In this document: in pieces, positions 45,777 to 59,000 of the stretch | Position numbering within the stretch: position 1 is the stretch's first letter | Layout: each line of letters opens with the position of its first letter | Assembly (NCBI GenBank): GCA_963971425.1 | Contig: OZ020514.1 | Location: forward strand, 42,259,158 to 42,323,157 | DNA length: 64,000 bases | Reading direction: 5' to 3' | DNA from: Bryoerythrophyllum caledonicum | Lineage: Eukaryota > Streptophyta > Bryopsida > Pottiales > Pottiaceae | Translations under genes and position numbers: made by a program | The notes under the pieces: generated by a model | Database searches by the model: none | Told to the model about the DNA's origin: nothing | What the model saw: the letters and a program-made list of their open reading frames with translations, nothing else

Positions 45777-48158
45777 CTAGTACGATGGAGGCGGATAATG
45801 ACATCGTTGTCCAGTGGATGGAAAGTCTTCTGTATACTCCTCCCCCAATGTACCATCCATATTGTATTCATCCACCATAGATGGAGCATATCTAAATAGT
45901 GGCCAAAATCCCTCTCGTAGAGAAAGCAATTCTTCCAATGGCACCTCAAAGCAGCCTTTACACCCTCCAATAGTACATAATATGCTCATTCTTCCTCCTC
46001 TATTCACCCAAGAGATCCTTATTTACCGTAGATTCACAGAGACTTAGAAACCCAGAAATACCCTTCATCACCTTGTCATAATTCTCATGACGATGCAGAA
46101 TGAGAGGAAGCGGTTGTCCATGAGGCAATATTGGCCTACCATTTGCCGTCATTTTCCACAACTGAATTCCTCCATTATCTTTGGGCAATCAATCCTTATG
46201 TGTACAAAGAATTTTGTACTCTATCTTTGGCAAACCATCAAAGTCCTTGTAAAACTTGAATTGTTGGCCCTTCATATGACCTGTAAGGGCCTCATTGCCT
46301 ATGCACAAATATCCATCAAGAAAGCCCTTGAAGTCGAGCACCTCTTCAATGAGATGTGGTATATCTAGCTTCTCTTTGCAATCTATGAATGACTTCATCA
46401 AGAGTGGGATCGTTGGATAGCCATTTGACTAAAGTTTGGTATTCCATCTCCAAAACATTGCATCAATATCTTCGTAAGTCTGACCAAGAAGTAAGAAGTT
46501 CATGTATAATTCCACAAAAATACCCATATGAACAAGGAGGGAGAAGAAAGCAAACACAAATCTATTCTTACTATCTCCTGTGGCACTATCCAGTTGCATT
46601 TGTAGAATTGGTGGTAATTGTTTCACATGATTGAGTTCAATGGGTGGAGCGGCAAGGGATCCAAGGGACACATTAGCATCCGCAAGCACAACCTCAGAGA
46701 GAGGAAAAACTCTCCTTGCAAATAATTCATGAGAAGAATACACCGGTAGACTCTCTAAATCCTGAAGTAACTTTGCAATGGATCCAACTGTGTGATTCGA
46801 GTCGGTAGGGAAGATGTCAAGACTATAAGGCGCATAGTTGACATCTCCATGCCCATGCGCAATCATTCCAGTCACAGCCACATGGAGTTTCATGAAGGAA
46901 TCTGTTCCTTTATTCTTGTGAGAAAAATGGCGAAATGTTGTTTTGCTGTGATCCATTTTATCATGGATGATGCAATCAATGTCATGTGGTCTATCCTCCG
47001 AGTTCTTCCGGTTCCCACTATCTAAAATACGATGAATCAACTGGAAGCATGATGCAACTTCAATTTGGTATCCCACATTACATATGCGGAGGATCCTTGC
47101 GTAGTGGCCTTTTTCAATTGCTTCAATTGGTCGCATTTATTGCATTGAGCAAAGTTGTCACCAAGTTTCTTAGTAGAATATTGTTCAAATTCAAAGCTTC
47201 AAATTCGACTAAGACCAGACAAGGATATTGGTTTGAGGCCAAATCTTGCATTCACCTCATTTACTTTGGGCAACACTGCACTCTATTGAAAGGGGAGGGA
47301 AGATGTTTGGAGACAACCTTCTTCCCTATGCCAAGTGTAGTAGTCTTGTTAGGACTACTATCAACAGCATCATCAACTAGGTCATGCAACGTAGCAATTG
47401 CTTGGAGGATATGGGTGCAAGGCTTCTCAATACCAGAATTGTTGTATGCCATCCCTTGCACTTCATCCTTCGCATCACTTCTGTATCGGTAGAATGTCGC
47501 TTGGCTGACCCCCATGATTGTACACCATGCATCTTGGCATACATCAATTCCATCGAGCATCACCACATGGTTGCCATTGGAATCAATTTGTATTTGCCTA
47601 TGCACATCAAGTAAAATATGTTTCTGAAAGTATACACCTCCAATGTCATTGTGACCCTATGTTTGAAGTACAGAAATTGAACACTTTGGAAATCTTGGAC
47701 AACAAACAACGCTTGCAACAAGGTTGATCAATTGTGCAAAAAGGAGTAGTTCCTTCTTTGGTGGAAAAGGCAGCACTCGTCTATCACGATTGCTTTCATA
47801 TTGTCGAACATCAATTCCTAGACTCCCTATAAAATACCTTGAGAGCGGCATTGTAAATGCTAGTTTGCTTTTGGTCGTACAAATTCACATTACGAAGAAA
47901 GACCTCTTAAGTTGGCAATGCTCGGAGAGCAAACATCCAATTCAAAAGAATATCATACTCATTTAAGGATTGAGCAATCAGAACTGCAACATGATCATCT
48001 CCAAGTGGCCGGCCTCCAGTTTCAGGAATTAAAGTGGAATTAACACTCTGATATAGTCCGATTCCAATATAATTTCGTGATGTGTTTCTAAGGTTAACAC
48101 GCTTTGAAAACGAGACCGTGCAAGGAATACCTTCACAAGCAACAACATCGAAAGGCAA
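45777..48158 (-). pseudogene. DUF7869-like gene family, copy A, broken
   Basis: Segments in order on the minus strand: 48158-47907 (contains LGDDHVAVLIAQSLNE), 47851-47657, 47605-47261 (VCQDAWCTIMGVSQATFYRY, a short DNA-binding-like helix pair), 47136-46429 and 46401-45777. The long segment has IIHDKMDHSKTTF, VTGMIAHGHGDV, DSNHTVGSIAKLL, then LDSATGDSKNRFV and LLGQTYEDIDAMF. The last two match, imperfectly, the LDNCxxENKNxxV and VGHTHEDID patterns of DUF7869-type proteins, which are thought to have an RNase-H-like fold and are common in large repeat families. After 46188 come SRPNRDFCPFWIALA-like remnants. Introns, stops and frameshifts are mixed. All parts recur in the same order in copy B at 56-60 kb. 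P2 palindromes lie directly 5'. Confidence 0.5.
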
Positions 48159-48356
48159 GGTTGGTGGTACTCAATCTTTGACATCAAATGAGTTTCCTTT
48201 TATCTACAAAATATTTCATTTGAAGCGATGCTTGAACAGGTTTGAAGTTCAACAAAATATGTATAATGAGAAACATGTAATACCATATATCCACTACAAT
48301 ATAAATTTGGACAAGAACATTCTAGCACAAAGACAATAACCAAATACTCTACCGTG

Positions 48357-48808
48357 TATCTTCGACTCAAGGATAAGAATGAGAGTAATTTCTATTAAAT
48401 ATGAAAATGTATTCAAAACATCATCTTTGAGTCGAGGATACTTATAATATGAATCCAACGGAAAGAGCAACATGTGTGCATCGTAGTCAAAAACATCAGA
48501 CTACCAAATACTCGATGAGATAAATTGAAGTCAAACTTAAATCATGTAAGTTGATTATCAACGATTGTTAGTCTATTCTCGACTCGAGGATATTCGGAGT
48601 GTAGATGACACCTTCTTTCATTTGATCAAGTACAAATGATTCAAATTCAGATTGGCATTGTCCTGTTTAATATAATTTTGGTTTATCCTCGGGTCGAGGA
48701 TTAATCAAATAAATATAATTTTAAGTACTTCAATGAAAATATCATTAATAGGATTCATAGATCAATTGCTGAACTAACAAGAGTCAGGGTAATCCACGAT
48801 CCGAGGAT
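48357..48808. repeat. Cluster of P2 palindromes
   Basis: Five variants of a two-fold symmetric sequence near 48357, 48421, 48574, 48683 and 48790. Consensus by eye: arm CTTATCCTCGA, one base, arm TCGAGGATAAG. They sit in the 5' flank of the minus-strand DUF7869-like copy A. Another group is at 53.2 kb. Confidence 0.65.
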
Positions 48809-49497
48809 GATATCTTGATTTAATAATAATTCATTGAAATGCTACAGTGACCTCGTATAGTATTAGAGCAATAACAACACACTTCCTTCTCATTGCATTT
48901 CTACATGAAAATTCTACAATGAATTAGAAGTACTTCACCAAGAAATATGACTTCAACAACGAAATGCAAAGTACTCATTCTGTAAACAAAATGCGATGTC
49001 ACGGACGGCCTATGGGCGAGGTTCAGGTAGACCTAGAATGCTTAAGAACCGCCTCAGACGAAAATCTCAGTGCTTAGAACATAAGTACCTTTAAGAAGAA
49101 AATGAGCTGTCTACAAGAATGCGCAAAATAAAAAGAATTACAAACGTACTTTAGAAAACCGCAGACATACTATTAACAACTACCGTGCGTATTCTCTAAA
49201 GAAGCAAGAAACTGTACGGAGTAGAGAGAGAGAAGAGAGGATCCAGTAGGTGCAAGAGTAGCAAATGAACCTCTAAAATGAGCATACGGTAGTCTTCAGC
49301 GAAGCGAAGCACTTAAATAGGTGCTCGGCAAGAAAGCTCCTTTCCAACAGCTTCAGGATTCTGGGGGCGGGAAATGATAACCACTGTACTACTTTTTGGT
49401 TACCATAGAGCTTTTTTTGGTTCGACCTATACATTAATTTAAGTAGACCATTAGCCCAAAATCTACGCATGCATTGAACAAGTCTTTTGGATTAATA
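48809..49497. other. Non-coding interval
   Basis: No gene recognised. The small minus-strand frame 49470-49273 has no domain. Confidence 0.4.
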
Positions 49498-52020
49498 GTG
49501 GTACAAATTTATCACCTTTAAATTACTTTTGCTTCGCAACTTACGTCAACTATTATTTTTAAATTAGCCCCTAAATTTCCTTGATAATTTCACTCCAAAA
49601 ATACTTCAAAGTTATAAAATCTAGTGCAATAATTAAGGAAAGAAACAAAGATTTGTATATCCAATTTCAACCGTAGGATCTCAATCAAAACTTAATAAAT
49701 AACATGCTTTCAAAATTTCATCAACTTTGACCCCACGGATTGGAAGATTATAGTGTTTGAAGTAGAAAAAAATGTTCATTTCCATCCTAACGTTTAGTGG
49801 ATCAACGGACTTTGACCTCATTTGGTGTCCAATTTTTACACCACACAAGTTATAAGGCCATTAACATCATGGTATAAAGCATGATATTAGTTCTTGGTAC
49901 ACCAGTTTTTAGAGGTAAGAAGGGGTGTAGCATGTTCAAAAATATTGTGCAAGAAGTGGAGGTTCACTAAATGCTGATTCTCATCTTAACATTTTGGAAA
50001 CAAAGTATGCTTTAGAATGAAAATCTCCACGGTCAATAAGAAGGTTTACACCACGTCTTATAATAGAAAAAAATGAAATATATAAAGTCTCAAAGTTATA
50101 TTAAGAAAAGAATAATTTTTTCTACATCCTTGGCCAACTATTTTTGGCAATGTGTGAAGATCTTGGACTTGGGATAAAATGCATATTTTTGCTAAAGACA
50201 AGAAATGATTATTGACAATATGAAAGAAAATGTATACACTTGCTAGTATTGAAAATCTCAAATATAATAGTGTGTCCTAGCAAAAGTTTTTGGAGCGGCC
50301 GGAAGTTTTTGAACTAGAATATTCTCTTTCATTGAAATCCAAATTTTTATAGCATGCTAAGGTTCGAAAATATATTTTCAAACTACATGGAGTACGTTGA
50401 GCACGTTAAATAAAAGTGTAAAGTAATAAAAAACGTGGAGAAATCAATATATGAATCCTTGGGGGAATTTGAAAAAGGATAAAAATATCTATTTATATTG
50501 CAGCAAAAACAAACCTCTCATATCAAAAGTAAAAAGCTATCATACAAAGTGGATAAAAATTCTTCATAATACCAAGGAAATTGAAGTAAATGTCCATTAT
50601 AAGTATAATTGATTATTTTAAAATGGTCTTGAATGTAAAACTTATCCTACTTTTGTTCACTTAGCACATAATAAAGAAATTAATGATATCCATAAATAAT
50701 ATTCACATAGCATGTATATTTTATGACGATTAAATTTTTTAATGTATATTTGCATATTAAATGAATATTTAATGAATAGCTAATAAATTTCATATATGTA
50801 TTTAATGTGTATTTGAATATTTAATGAATTTTTAATGAATATTTAATGCATATTCATTGAATTTTATTGCATATTTGATGAATATCTAATGAGTATTTAA
50901 TGTATATTTCTATATTTATTGCATATTTATGTTCTTTTTGTTTTCCAATATTCCTTTCTTTCCTTCGTTCTCTTCTAAATCAAAGTTCTTATTTTTAAAA
51001 TCTCGTACTTGTAGTTGTATTTTCCCTCCATATGTACATTCTTCTTTGTCCATTTTTTGGAATTTTCCATATGTTCCATATCTACGTTCTGTTTTTTCTT
51101 AACATTCCTTTTGCAAATTTTTGTTTTTCTAAATGCACTCAAAATCTTTTTTGACTTTGATGCTCAAAATGTACACATTATCAAATTTTAGGTTTCTAAC
51201 ACACAGTTTCCATAAGTAAAAAACCTTATCTTTCACAATTTACTTGAATTGACATTTAGTGTAGTAGTTGACATTTAGTGTATTGTTTTGTCACTACACT
51301 AATTGTAACGTTAACAAATAGTGTATGGGTTTGTATTTAGTGTGTACTACACCGAAAGCCATCTTTAGTGTAGGTGGCCAAAAAAACAAAAAAAAATTCA
51401 TCTTTTCTACATATAACTTTGAGTCTTTATATTCTTTATTTTTTGTTTTCCTATTACAAGACGTGGTGTAAACCTTCTTATTGACTGTGGGGATTTTCAT
51501 TCTAAAGCATACTTTGTTCGACAAATATAAAGACGTGAATTGGCATTTTTTGAACCTCTACTCCTTGCACAATTTTTTTGAACATGCTACACCCCTTCTT
51601 TATCTCTAAAAATTGGTGTACAAAGAACTAATATCATGCTTAATACCATGATGTTAATGGCCTTAGAACTTGTATAGTGTAAAAATTGGACACCAAATGA
51701 GGTCAGAGTCCGCTGATCCACTAAACGTTGGGACGAAAATGAACCATTTTTTCTATTTCAAATACCATAATCTTCCAATCCGTGCGGTCAAAGTTGATGA
51801 AATTTTGTAGGCATGTTATTTATTAAGCTTTCAATGAGATCCTACGATTGAAATTGGATATACAAATATGTGTTTCCTACCTTACTCATTGCACTAGATT
51901 TTACAACTTTGAAGTATTCTTTGCTTGAAATTGTCAAGGAAATTTAGGGAGAATTTATAAATGATAATTGCCGTAAACTGCAAAGCAAATGTCATTTAAA
52001 TGATCATAAATTGTACCACA
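49498..52020. mobile_element. Long-inverted-repeat transposon, non-autonomous
   Basis: The left arm (49498 to about 50070) and the right arm (about 51440 to 52020) are inverted copies of each other along their length. Examples: GTGGTACAA at 49498 against TTGTACCAC ending at 52019; CTTTGACCTCATTTGGTGTC against GACACCAAATGAGGTCAGAG; AAGGTTTACACCACGTCTTA against AAGACGTGGTGTAAACCTTC. Arms are about 550 bp. The 1.4 kb between them is AT-rich with no transposase. Long arms recall Mutator-like or foldback elements. A short ATA flanks both ends, but a longer target duplication is not evident. Related sequence occurs at 12.7, 22.6 and 7.9 kb. Confidence 0.85.
50730..50935. repeat. AT-rich low-complexity repeat
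   Basis: Irregular repeats of AATGAATATTTAATG and GTATTTAATGTATATTT inside the long-inverted-repeat element. Confidence 0.75.
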
Positions 52021-52291
52021 TATATTATCCCCGCCAAAAATTCGAGCTGCGCGCTGCGTGTTAGGTTTTATCCGCTGTACGCTGCCCTCTGCCCGCTACC
52101 CGCTACCATTTTTTGCTGCACGCTGCCCGTTTTTTTGTTGGCCGCTGCCTGCTTCTTTTTGCCCGCTACCCGAAAAGGTATTATAGCCGTGCGGTGAACC
52201 ACCGTACCTGTCTCATTTCTCTTGTCATTTTCGCGTCAACTCTTCCCAACTGTCTCTTCCTCTTCTCTCCGCGCAACTATCTCTACACTTC

Positions 52292-52420
52292 TCTTTGGGC
52301 AACTCTCTCTTACCTTCACTTTGCGCAACGTTTTCTCACGTTCACTTTGCGCAACTCTCTCTTACCTTCACTTTGCGCAACGTTCACTCACGTTCACTTT
52401 GCGCAACTTTCTCTCCGAGC
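52292..52420. repeat. Tandem repeat, 26-bp unit, five copies
   Basis: CTTTGCGCAAC recurs at 52292 (CTTTGGGCAAC), 52319, 52345, 52371 and 52397, separated by TCTCTCTTACCTTCA or GTTTTCTCACGTTCA. It lies just after a short block of GCTGCC/CCGCTACC words (52045-52170). The open frames 52113-52523 and 52222-52512 exist because the 26-bp unit keeps them open. Confidence 0.9.
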
Positions 52421-53206
52421 ATTTCTGTTGCGCACCTCACTCCCGCAACGCAACAAGTTATTGTTGTGTTTATTTATGTGTAGCTTTGTTGGTTATGTGG
52501 TCGTTTTTGTGAGGTTTAGGTAGTGCGTTGTTTTGTTTCTTTTGGTTTAGGGTTTTGTGTATGTTGTTGTCTTGCGAGGGATTAGTTTATGTGACTGTTT
52601 AGATGCGTTTAGGGTTGCATATTGCAGTACGTTGAGGGTTTCATTTCGTGAGTGTTTCACCTCAGAGCATAATGTGAGCCTCTGTGAGGGTTTAGGATTT
52701 CTACTTCGCATTGGCATTTGTGTGATAGACTTTTTTTCTTGTGTGTAAGTAATTCTGTAGGTGTGTGGGCACTTGAATCGTTTGTGATTCCTAGTGTTCT
52801 TCAAGGTCAGAACAAATTGGAGTGCATGTAAGTAGTAACACTTGGGTGTAGAGTTCTCTATGTAGAATTTTCCAAGTCGAAATCTTTGTGTTTCGTTCTC
52901 GGTGTTGATTTTCTATATTAAAGCACATTATTCTAGTTCTCAAGTCAATTGTGTGCAAGTGTATCACATTTGTAGATCTACGTTTACCAGACTCATACTA
53001 AAGGTACTACTTTATTCTATCATGTTTAATGCAATGCACAATTCTGAGTTCAGTTCGTTGTGTTTGTTGTCATATCTTCAATAATTCTCCGATTTACCTT
53101 CCATTTCTGAGCTAATTTTTCAATTCGGCATTTTGGGAATGAAATACAGAGTGATAGTGAGTGCCGTAAAGGATTTAGGGTTTAGGATTAAAAAGAGATC
53201 ACAATT
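52421..53206. other. Non-coding interval
   Basis: Small frames on both strands, none with a domain. Confidence 0.35.
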
Positions 53207-53311
53207 TGTCCTCAAGTTGAAGATACAAGATAGCCCTTCAGCTAATAGCTTATCCTCAAGTTGAGGATAAGAGTCAATCTTAAGTTTATTGTTCATCCTT
53301 GTATCGTGGGT
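53207..53311. repeat. P2 palindromes, second group
   Basis: Three copies in about 100 bases, near 53207, 53249 and 53292. The copy 53249-53271 is perfect: arm CTTATCCTCAA, one G, then the reverse complement of the arm. Confidence 0.7.
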
Positions 53312-55059
53312 AAAAGAAAATTTTATAAAATTTTGAATAAAGAAGAAATAACGGACATTTAGCTAAATGTGGACAAATCGATCAATTATGGACCAAAAAA
53401 AAACTTAAACTCTGATTTCATTTCCTATATCATAAAAAAAACGAGCAATTATGGGCTAAACCCTAGGGATATACATTTGAAATTGAGCTCCACCAAACAT
53501 TGTGCCTCACAAAATTATAATAACTAGCGCATATCATTGTGAAGTCTCTTCAAAACCTATAGGAATCCATTATAACCGTTGGCGGTTAATCCATGAAATC
53601 TAAACATTCTCCAAAAACCTACAGATTCTCCGTAGACCCTAAATATTCTCCCAGACTCTAAATATTTCCCTTGAACTCTAAAGATTCTCTACATGCCTTA
53701 AGGATTCTCGAAAACAGAATTAAAGGTCAGGGGCTAGCCAAGAAAGAATGAGGAGGAATCTAAATCACCAAATTAATTTATTGAAGAAATCTCTTGTAAA
53801 ACATACTAAGCAATAATCTCCACTGATCAAACAAGAAAGATGGTCAGCACTTAAGCAAAGCAAAGAACAGAAGATATGAGAAAAGGCCTTCGTCGGCAAA
53901 TAACCGACAAATCTTTATTGAATCCAAAACACCATAACACACCAAAGAGTTGGGGGATTTGAAATAAGGTGATTTTTTGAAAATTGAACAAAAAGTATGC
54001 AGCCATGAGAGGTGGTCGACAGAAAAACGAAGAACATGGTCTTTCCTTCGAGTACAGATGTCGGCCGGCAGCCGCCAGAGAAATGAGGTTAATAGATATT
54101 ATTGTCTTCGCAGCTCAAAGAAACACCAGCCGTTTTCAATAAAGCGATAGCGGCACTCGTTGCACCTACAGGGATGAGCTGAATTCCTAGAGGACCCTTC
54201 TTGTAGTGTGTCCAGTATTGATGAGAGAACAAGGCAAGTGTGCAATCCACAATTTGAGGAAGAGAGTTCTCCTATTCTCATCTTGTCGTCCAACATTCTC
54301 CAAAAATATATCTACCAAACATGTCCTTCAAACGAAGACAATGACATACAGATCATCTCAAACAGTGAATCCTATAACAAATAAAAGGAAGTGGATTTCA
54401 AACAGAGAAGGCTCCTAGTAGGTAGCTCGCATAAGTAGCAGCAGTTGTCAGATTGATTTTTTGAACGATTGCACGGCCACTGAAGTAGAGGCCCGAGTGA
54501 GTTAGGGCAAACAGATGATCTCCAAACTTGAAATGAAAAGAGGTTGTTGGATGGCAACCGACAAGTAGAACTTCAATTAATCATAATGAGATCTAATCAA
54601 CAGAGTATTGTGTATAAAACATCCATCGAAGAAGTCCGGCAGAGTGAGTTACGGCATAAAGGTGATCGTACTGAACTCGATAACAAAGTCGAGGAAGTGG
54701 GTTTCATACAGAGGAGGCTGCCAATTGGCTGCTCGGATAAAAATATAACTTCCTAAAATGTCCTTCAAGAGAATACAATGATATAAAAATTACTGCAAAA
54801 GACAACACATGGACAGAAGACTCTTGACCTCACATGACACACAAAATTCTATCAAGCACACCATCTAAACTGAGAGAAAAAAACGGGGCTTGAATTAGAA
54901 GAAGTACATCGAGGATGTGATATGAATAGAGCATAGTATTTTTGTAGGAAAGCAGGTTACATTTGGAGGAGCCCCATAGATGGCAACGGACCGGAAAATC
55001 GATCAAAGAAAAGTAAGTGCAGGGGACTAACACACTCAACTAAACTTAACATCTACCAG
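53312..55059. other. Interval without a clear gene, carrying scattered P1 palindromes
   Basis: P1 variants occur near 53889, 54058 and 54543. Frames at 54206-54418 and 54544-54756 show no domain. It may be intron or 3' sequence of the minus-strand remnant at 55.1-55.7 kb. Confidence 0.35.
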
Positions 55060-55700
55060 TTCTTCCGCCATGCCGGAGCGTACATATTGAAGTCCACGTC
55101 CAAATCACTGTCGCATCCGGTTTCAAATGGAGTACTCGTAAAGCCTGAAGATGAATCGGTGTTGACACGTCTAGAGCCCACGAGTCCACCTCGTCCAATC
55201 CATTGCCACAGCGGTCTTCCTCATCACAGCACCCCGGTTGAGCATCGACGTGGTGACCGCCATCGTCGTCGGACTCTTCATCGTTGTCGGACTCCTCTTT
55301 GTCGCCTATAATTCAACCATCTTCGACAAGGTTATAGCATTGCCAGGGTGATTGCAGCAAGTGAATTCCATCATCGTTCCAATTCTCATCATGAACCTCA
55401 CTCGAGAGAATGGTGCTCTCCAGTGTGTTTTCAAACACTACACTTCTCTACGACTTTGCCTCCCTAGCAACTCTAGCCTCATTTGCCTCCCTCTCCTCCC
55501 TTGCCTCCCTCGCTCTCCAAACTAGGGCCATTCGCCGAGTCTCAACCATGTCATCGACTGGAAGCTGAATCAGACTAAGAAAATGAGGAAACGAGCGTGG
55601 ACAAAACAACCCAATCTGGACCAAGTAAAATTCACCATACACAAAACCAAGTGAACACAAAGAGATGTTGCACATACATAGAATCCGTGAATTTATCATT
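55060..55700 (-). pseudogene. Unidentified remnant with coiled coil and acidic tail
   Basis: On the minus strand, 55573-55448 encodes VWRAREAREEREANEARV, a charged coiled coil. After one TAG the same frame continues through NTLESTILSSEVHDENWNDD, one TGA, then KEESDNDEESDDDGG. A frame change leads to CDSDWDVDFNMYAPAW. The layout (coiled coil, then acidic end) recalls parts of M1 at 1.75-3.5 kb, but no sequence match was found. No domain is recognised. Confidence 0.3.
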
Positions 55701-56065
55701 TAATTGCCGCAAATTTCACTTGTACAATAATTACTCACGCAAACGCAGCTATCTAATCGCCATTCTGATATCAAGCAACACACGTGCCACAAATTTTAGT
55801 CCTTCTTTCACATGCACGAAGACTTTGACCACAACAACTGGTTCGAACTGCAAACTCAAAATACAGAGGCAGTCAGCAGGCAGTCGACAAGAAAAAATCA
55901 ACTATTCAGATTAAGATCCCGTCAAATGAATATCTCGTAAAAATTATCTATTGCCAAAGTTTGACAGACAGTATTGTTCCATGCAGCGTACAAACTGATC
56001 TATAATGAAAAAATTCCATTGTATTGAAATTCAATTTGTCGGCTAACAACCGACTAGTAAAGAAA

Positions 56066-59000
56066 TCAATCAACACTGCCATGGATTGCGACGCCACCTG
56101 CCTTCAAACAAGCCATTGCAGCGCTCGCTGCTTCAGGCGGAATATAGTGGGTCTTCGGCGGCCCACACTTATTATGATACGGGTAGCGATGAGAGAAGAG
56201 AACGATATCGTAATTATGAACATGTGGATCCCATTGTTCCCGTTCCCACCGCCTATTCCAACACTCCTTCCCAATGATCTTCTTAGAATCTTTCTTAGTT
56301 GTGAGTGAAACCCACCATTTGACCTTAAAATTTTGGTAGAAATCCTTAGGAGTGTGGTTAACGCACTCCAGTACCCGGCCAATCCATACAGAAAGGTAAT
56401 GGCCAGTGCGGGGTCTGCAAAGGACAAAATCACCAAGAAGAACATCTCGAAACGGATTAAAGGACAATTTTGGACGGCTCAGCTCTAGGCTGCAGTAAGG
56501 GTACGGGTCAGGTTCATCTTCTGGTGTAACATCTGAGCTGGTATTAACTCCATTGGACACTGCCGTTGCACAAACATGATCACGCATCCAATCCAATTTT
56601 GGCCAAAATCCTTCACGGAGACAATCAGGGGTAGGAGGGAGAGGACCAAATATAAGCTGAAGATGACGCTCCCAATGTGCGATGAAAAGAGCCATATCCT
56701 CGGCATATCATTTGTCCCGAGCCATGGCGGTCCTCCAAAACTGAATAAATTTTGCAATACCGTTCTTAGTAAAGGACTGCTTTTCGCTGTTTCGAGTGGC
56801 CCTTGCCACCTCCTTCTCCTGGTTCGGCTTCGACAAGTTGACATGAACGTCACTCCAAAGGGGCTTGAAGGGAACTGGTTTTGGGTCACCGATCGGAAGG
56901 TTAGGATTCTCGAATTTATCCGTAGTCCACATCTTCACAAGCTTATTTGATAGAAAAATACAGAAAAGTGAGACCAAACTAGAATAAAATGACAAAGACC
57001 GGAAGTAGAACAAAAGAAGCGCTAAGGTCAAGTCCGTCGGCTCGCAGCCAACGGATAAGTTACAATAGAAATGGCAAAAAATGAGGGCAAACTAAATATC
57101 ACCAAAAATCAAATGAAGCTCATCTAGAGCGAGCCATGATGAATCCGTTGCACTTCTTTGTATCTCATGACCGGCCATCCCGCGTCTTCACCTTCCTCTT
57201 CAGTGTAAAATTTGAAAAGGTGCATCTCACTGAGATCGACAAGCTTATTCTTGTCGTCGTGATGGTAATCAGCAATGTAACTTTTTAAATCTACAACCTC
57301 GTGAACAAGTTCAGGAATAAAGGCTATAGTCTTTTGAGAGTTTATAAGGATTTCATGAGGTCAATTAAGTAGTAGGTGTTTTTCCATTTGATGAATTTAG
57401 AAAGGTATCTAAAATGAGCGTCAATGTCCTCATGAGTGTGGCCGACAATCAAGAATTCCACAGTCACTTTCTTAAACATTTGTTTGGCTGTAAGAAGCGA
57501 ACAGAAGGCCATAACATATTGATTCTTGTTATCCTTTGCAGAGTTAGCAAGTTGGAGATACAGCTTCCGAGGAAGCTTAACTTCCAATTGAGCGAGCGAA
57601 GCCACTAGGAGGGGATCATCAATAGATTCTAGAATCGACGAATTACATCTGGATTTACCATGGAATAGAGCTTTAGAGAACAGATTCTGATGTGGACAAG
57701 TGAAAAGCTGCTTAGACTCTTGCATAGGGTGGCGCTCTAAAGCTCAAAGAACAGGACATTTCTACGAAATTGTGAAATTGGAGTCCCCAAGCCATAAGGA
57801 CGTCGAATAATGCGCATACGCACCGTTGCCGTGACCGTGAATTAGCATGCCAGTACATGAAATAGGAATATGTTCAAGACCCACGGTCGCCTTCGTAATC
57901 TGTTGCATTCTTGGAATGGCCGTCTTTGAAGAGTCCATCTTGTCGTGAATAATGCAGAGGAACTCAGACGGGTAATTAATGTATTGAGATGTCCAGCCAG
58001 AGTACAGATTACGGCAAACACTTTGGTAGTTGAGATGCCTCGCTCGATCATCATGTAGTGCTTGCCATTTGTCAAACCCGCGAGGATATTTGGCAAGAAA
58101 CTTAACTTGATAGTTACACTCGGTACATCTCAAAAAGTTGCTAACAGCCTTTAACTCAAGGTTCCGAAAAAACTTCCTTTTCAATCGACTAAAAGCAGAT
58201 TGCGAAATCGGCTTGACATAAAATTCAGAGTTCACTTGGAATCAACAAATAAAGCAATCAAGACTTATGAAGCTAAATAAGAGAGATGCAAAAATGGACA
58301 TGCATCGGCTGCCAGCGGATAGACATGGATAATGGTTCGGGAGGGGAGAGAGAGACAAATTACATGTGCAAGTTGGAGGAATGTAGATATTTACCAAGTT
58401 GGACATGTCATGGCGATGGTTTCAGTTCATCGCCGCAGGTAGAACTAACATAGATGCAACCCTCTTGTTGCCGATGACTTGAAACTCATTTGGCATGTGG
58501 TCTGCATTGTCGTTGATGATTCTCGAAATGGTCCCACGAGCCTAAAGAGTCTGAGACATGGGGCGCAAAATTCCAACATTTCCATGACAATCATTTACGC
58601 GTCTGTTCAATGAATCAGATTTATACTTGTAGTATGCAGACTCGGATATGCTATGAATGCGGAACTAGGCAACTTCGCACACATCGCCCCCATGTAGAGT
58701 GATGTAGGGTTTTTGGAATCTTGGAATTGAATGGAGTTGGCCCTGAACAGCGTACGCAGTTTCAAGCCATTGCTCGAAGCTTGATGAGTAGAATTGCATG
58801 CGTATTTTGCAAGTGTCCGCCCAAAGAAATATATGACAACATCGTCTCGAACAACACTTTTTTGAACTAACAAGTTGGCAAGCAACTTTGTCCTGGAGGC
58901 GACGAAACTTGGTGACAGAAACATCACTCTTTAGCTTAAGCTTCCAATTCATACCTCTATATGGATCCTTGGCCACCTCCTCGAGCCCGTCATCTTTCCA

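Noticed and set aside
45777-48158. Plus-strand open frames over 46.0-47.6 kb
   Set aside because: Conserved motifs (IIHDKMD, GHGD, YEDIDAMF) are on the minus strand and repeat in copy B, so the plus-strand frames are shadows.
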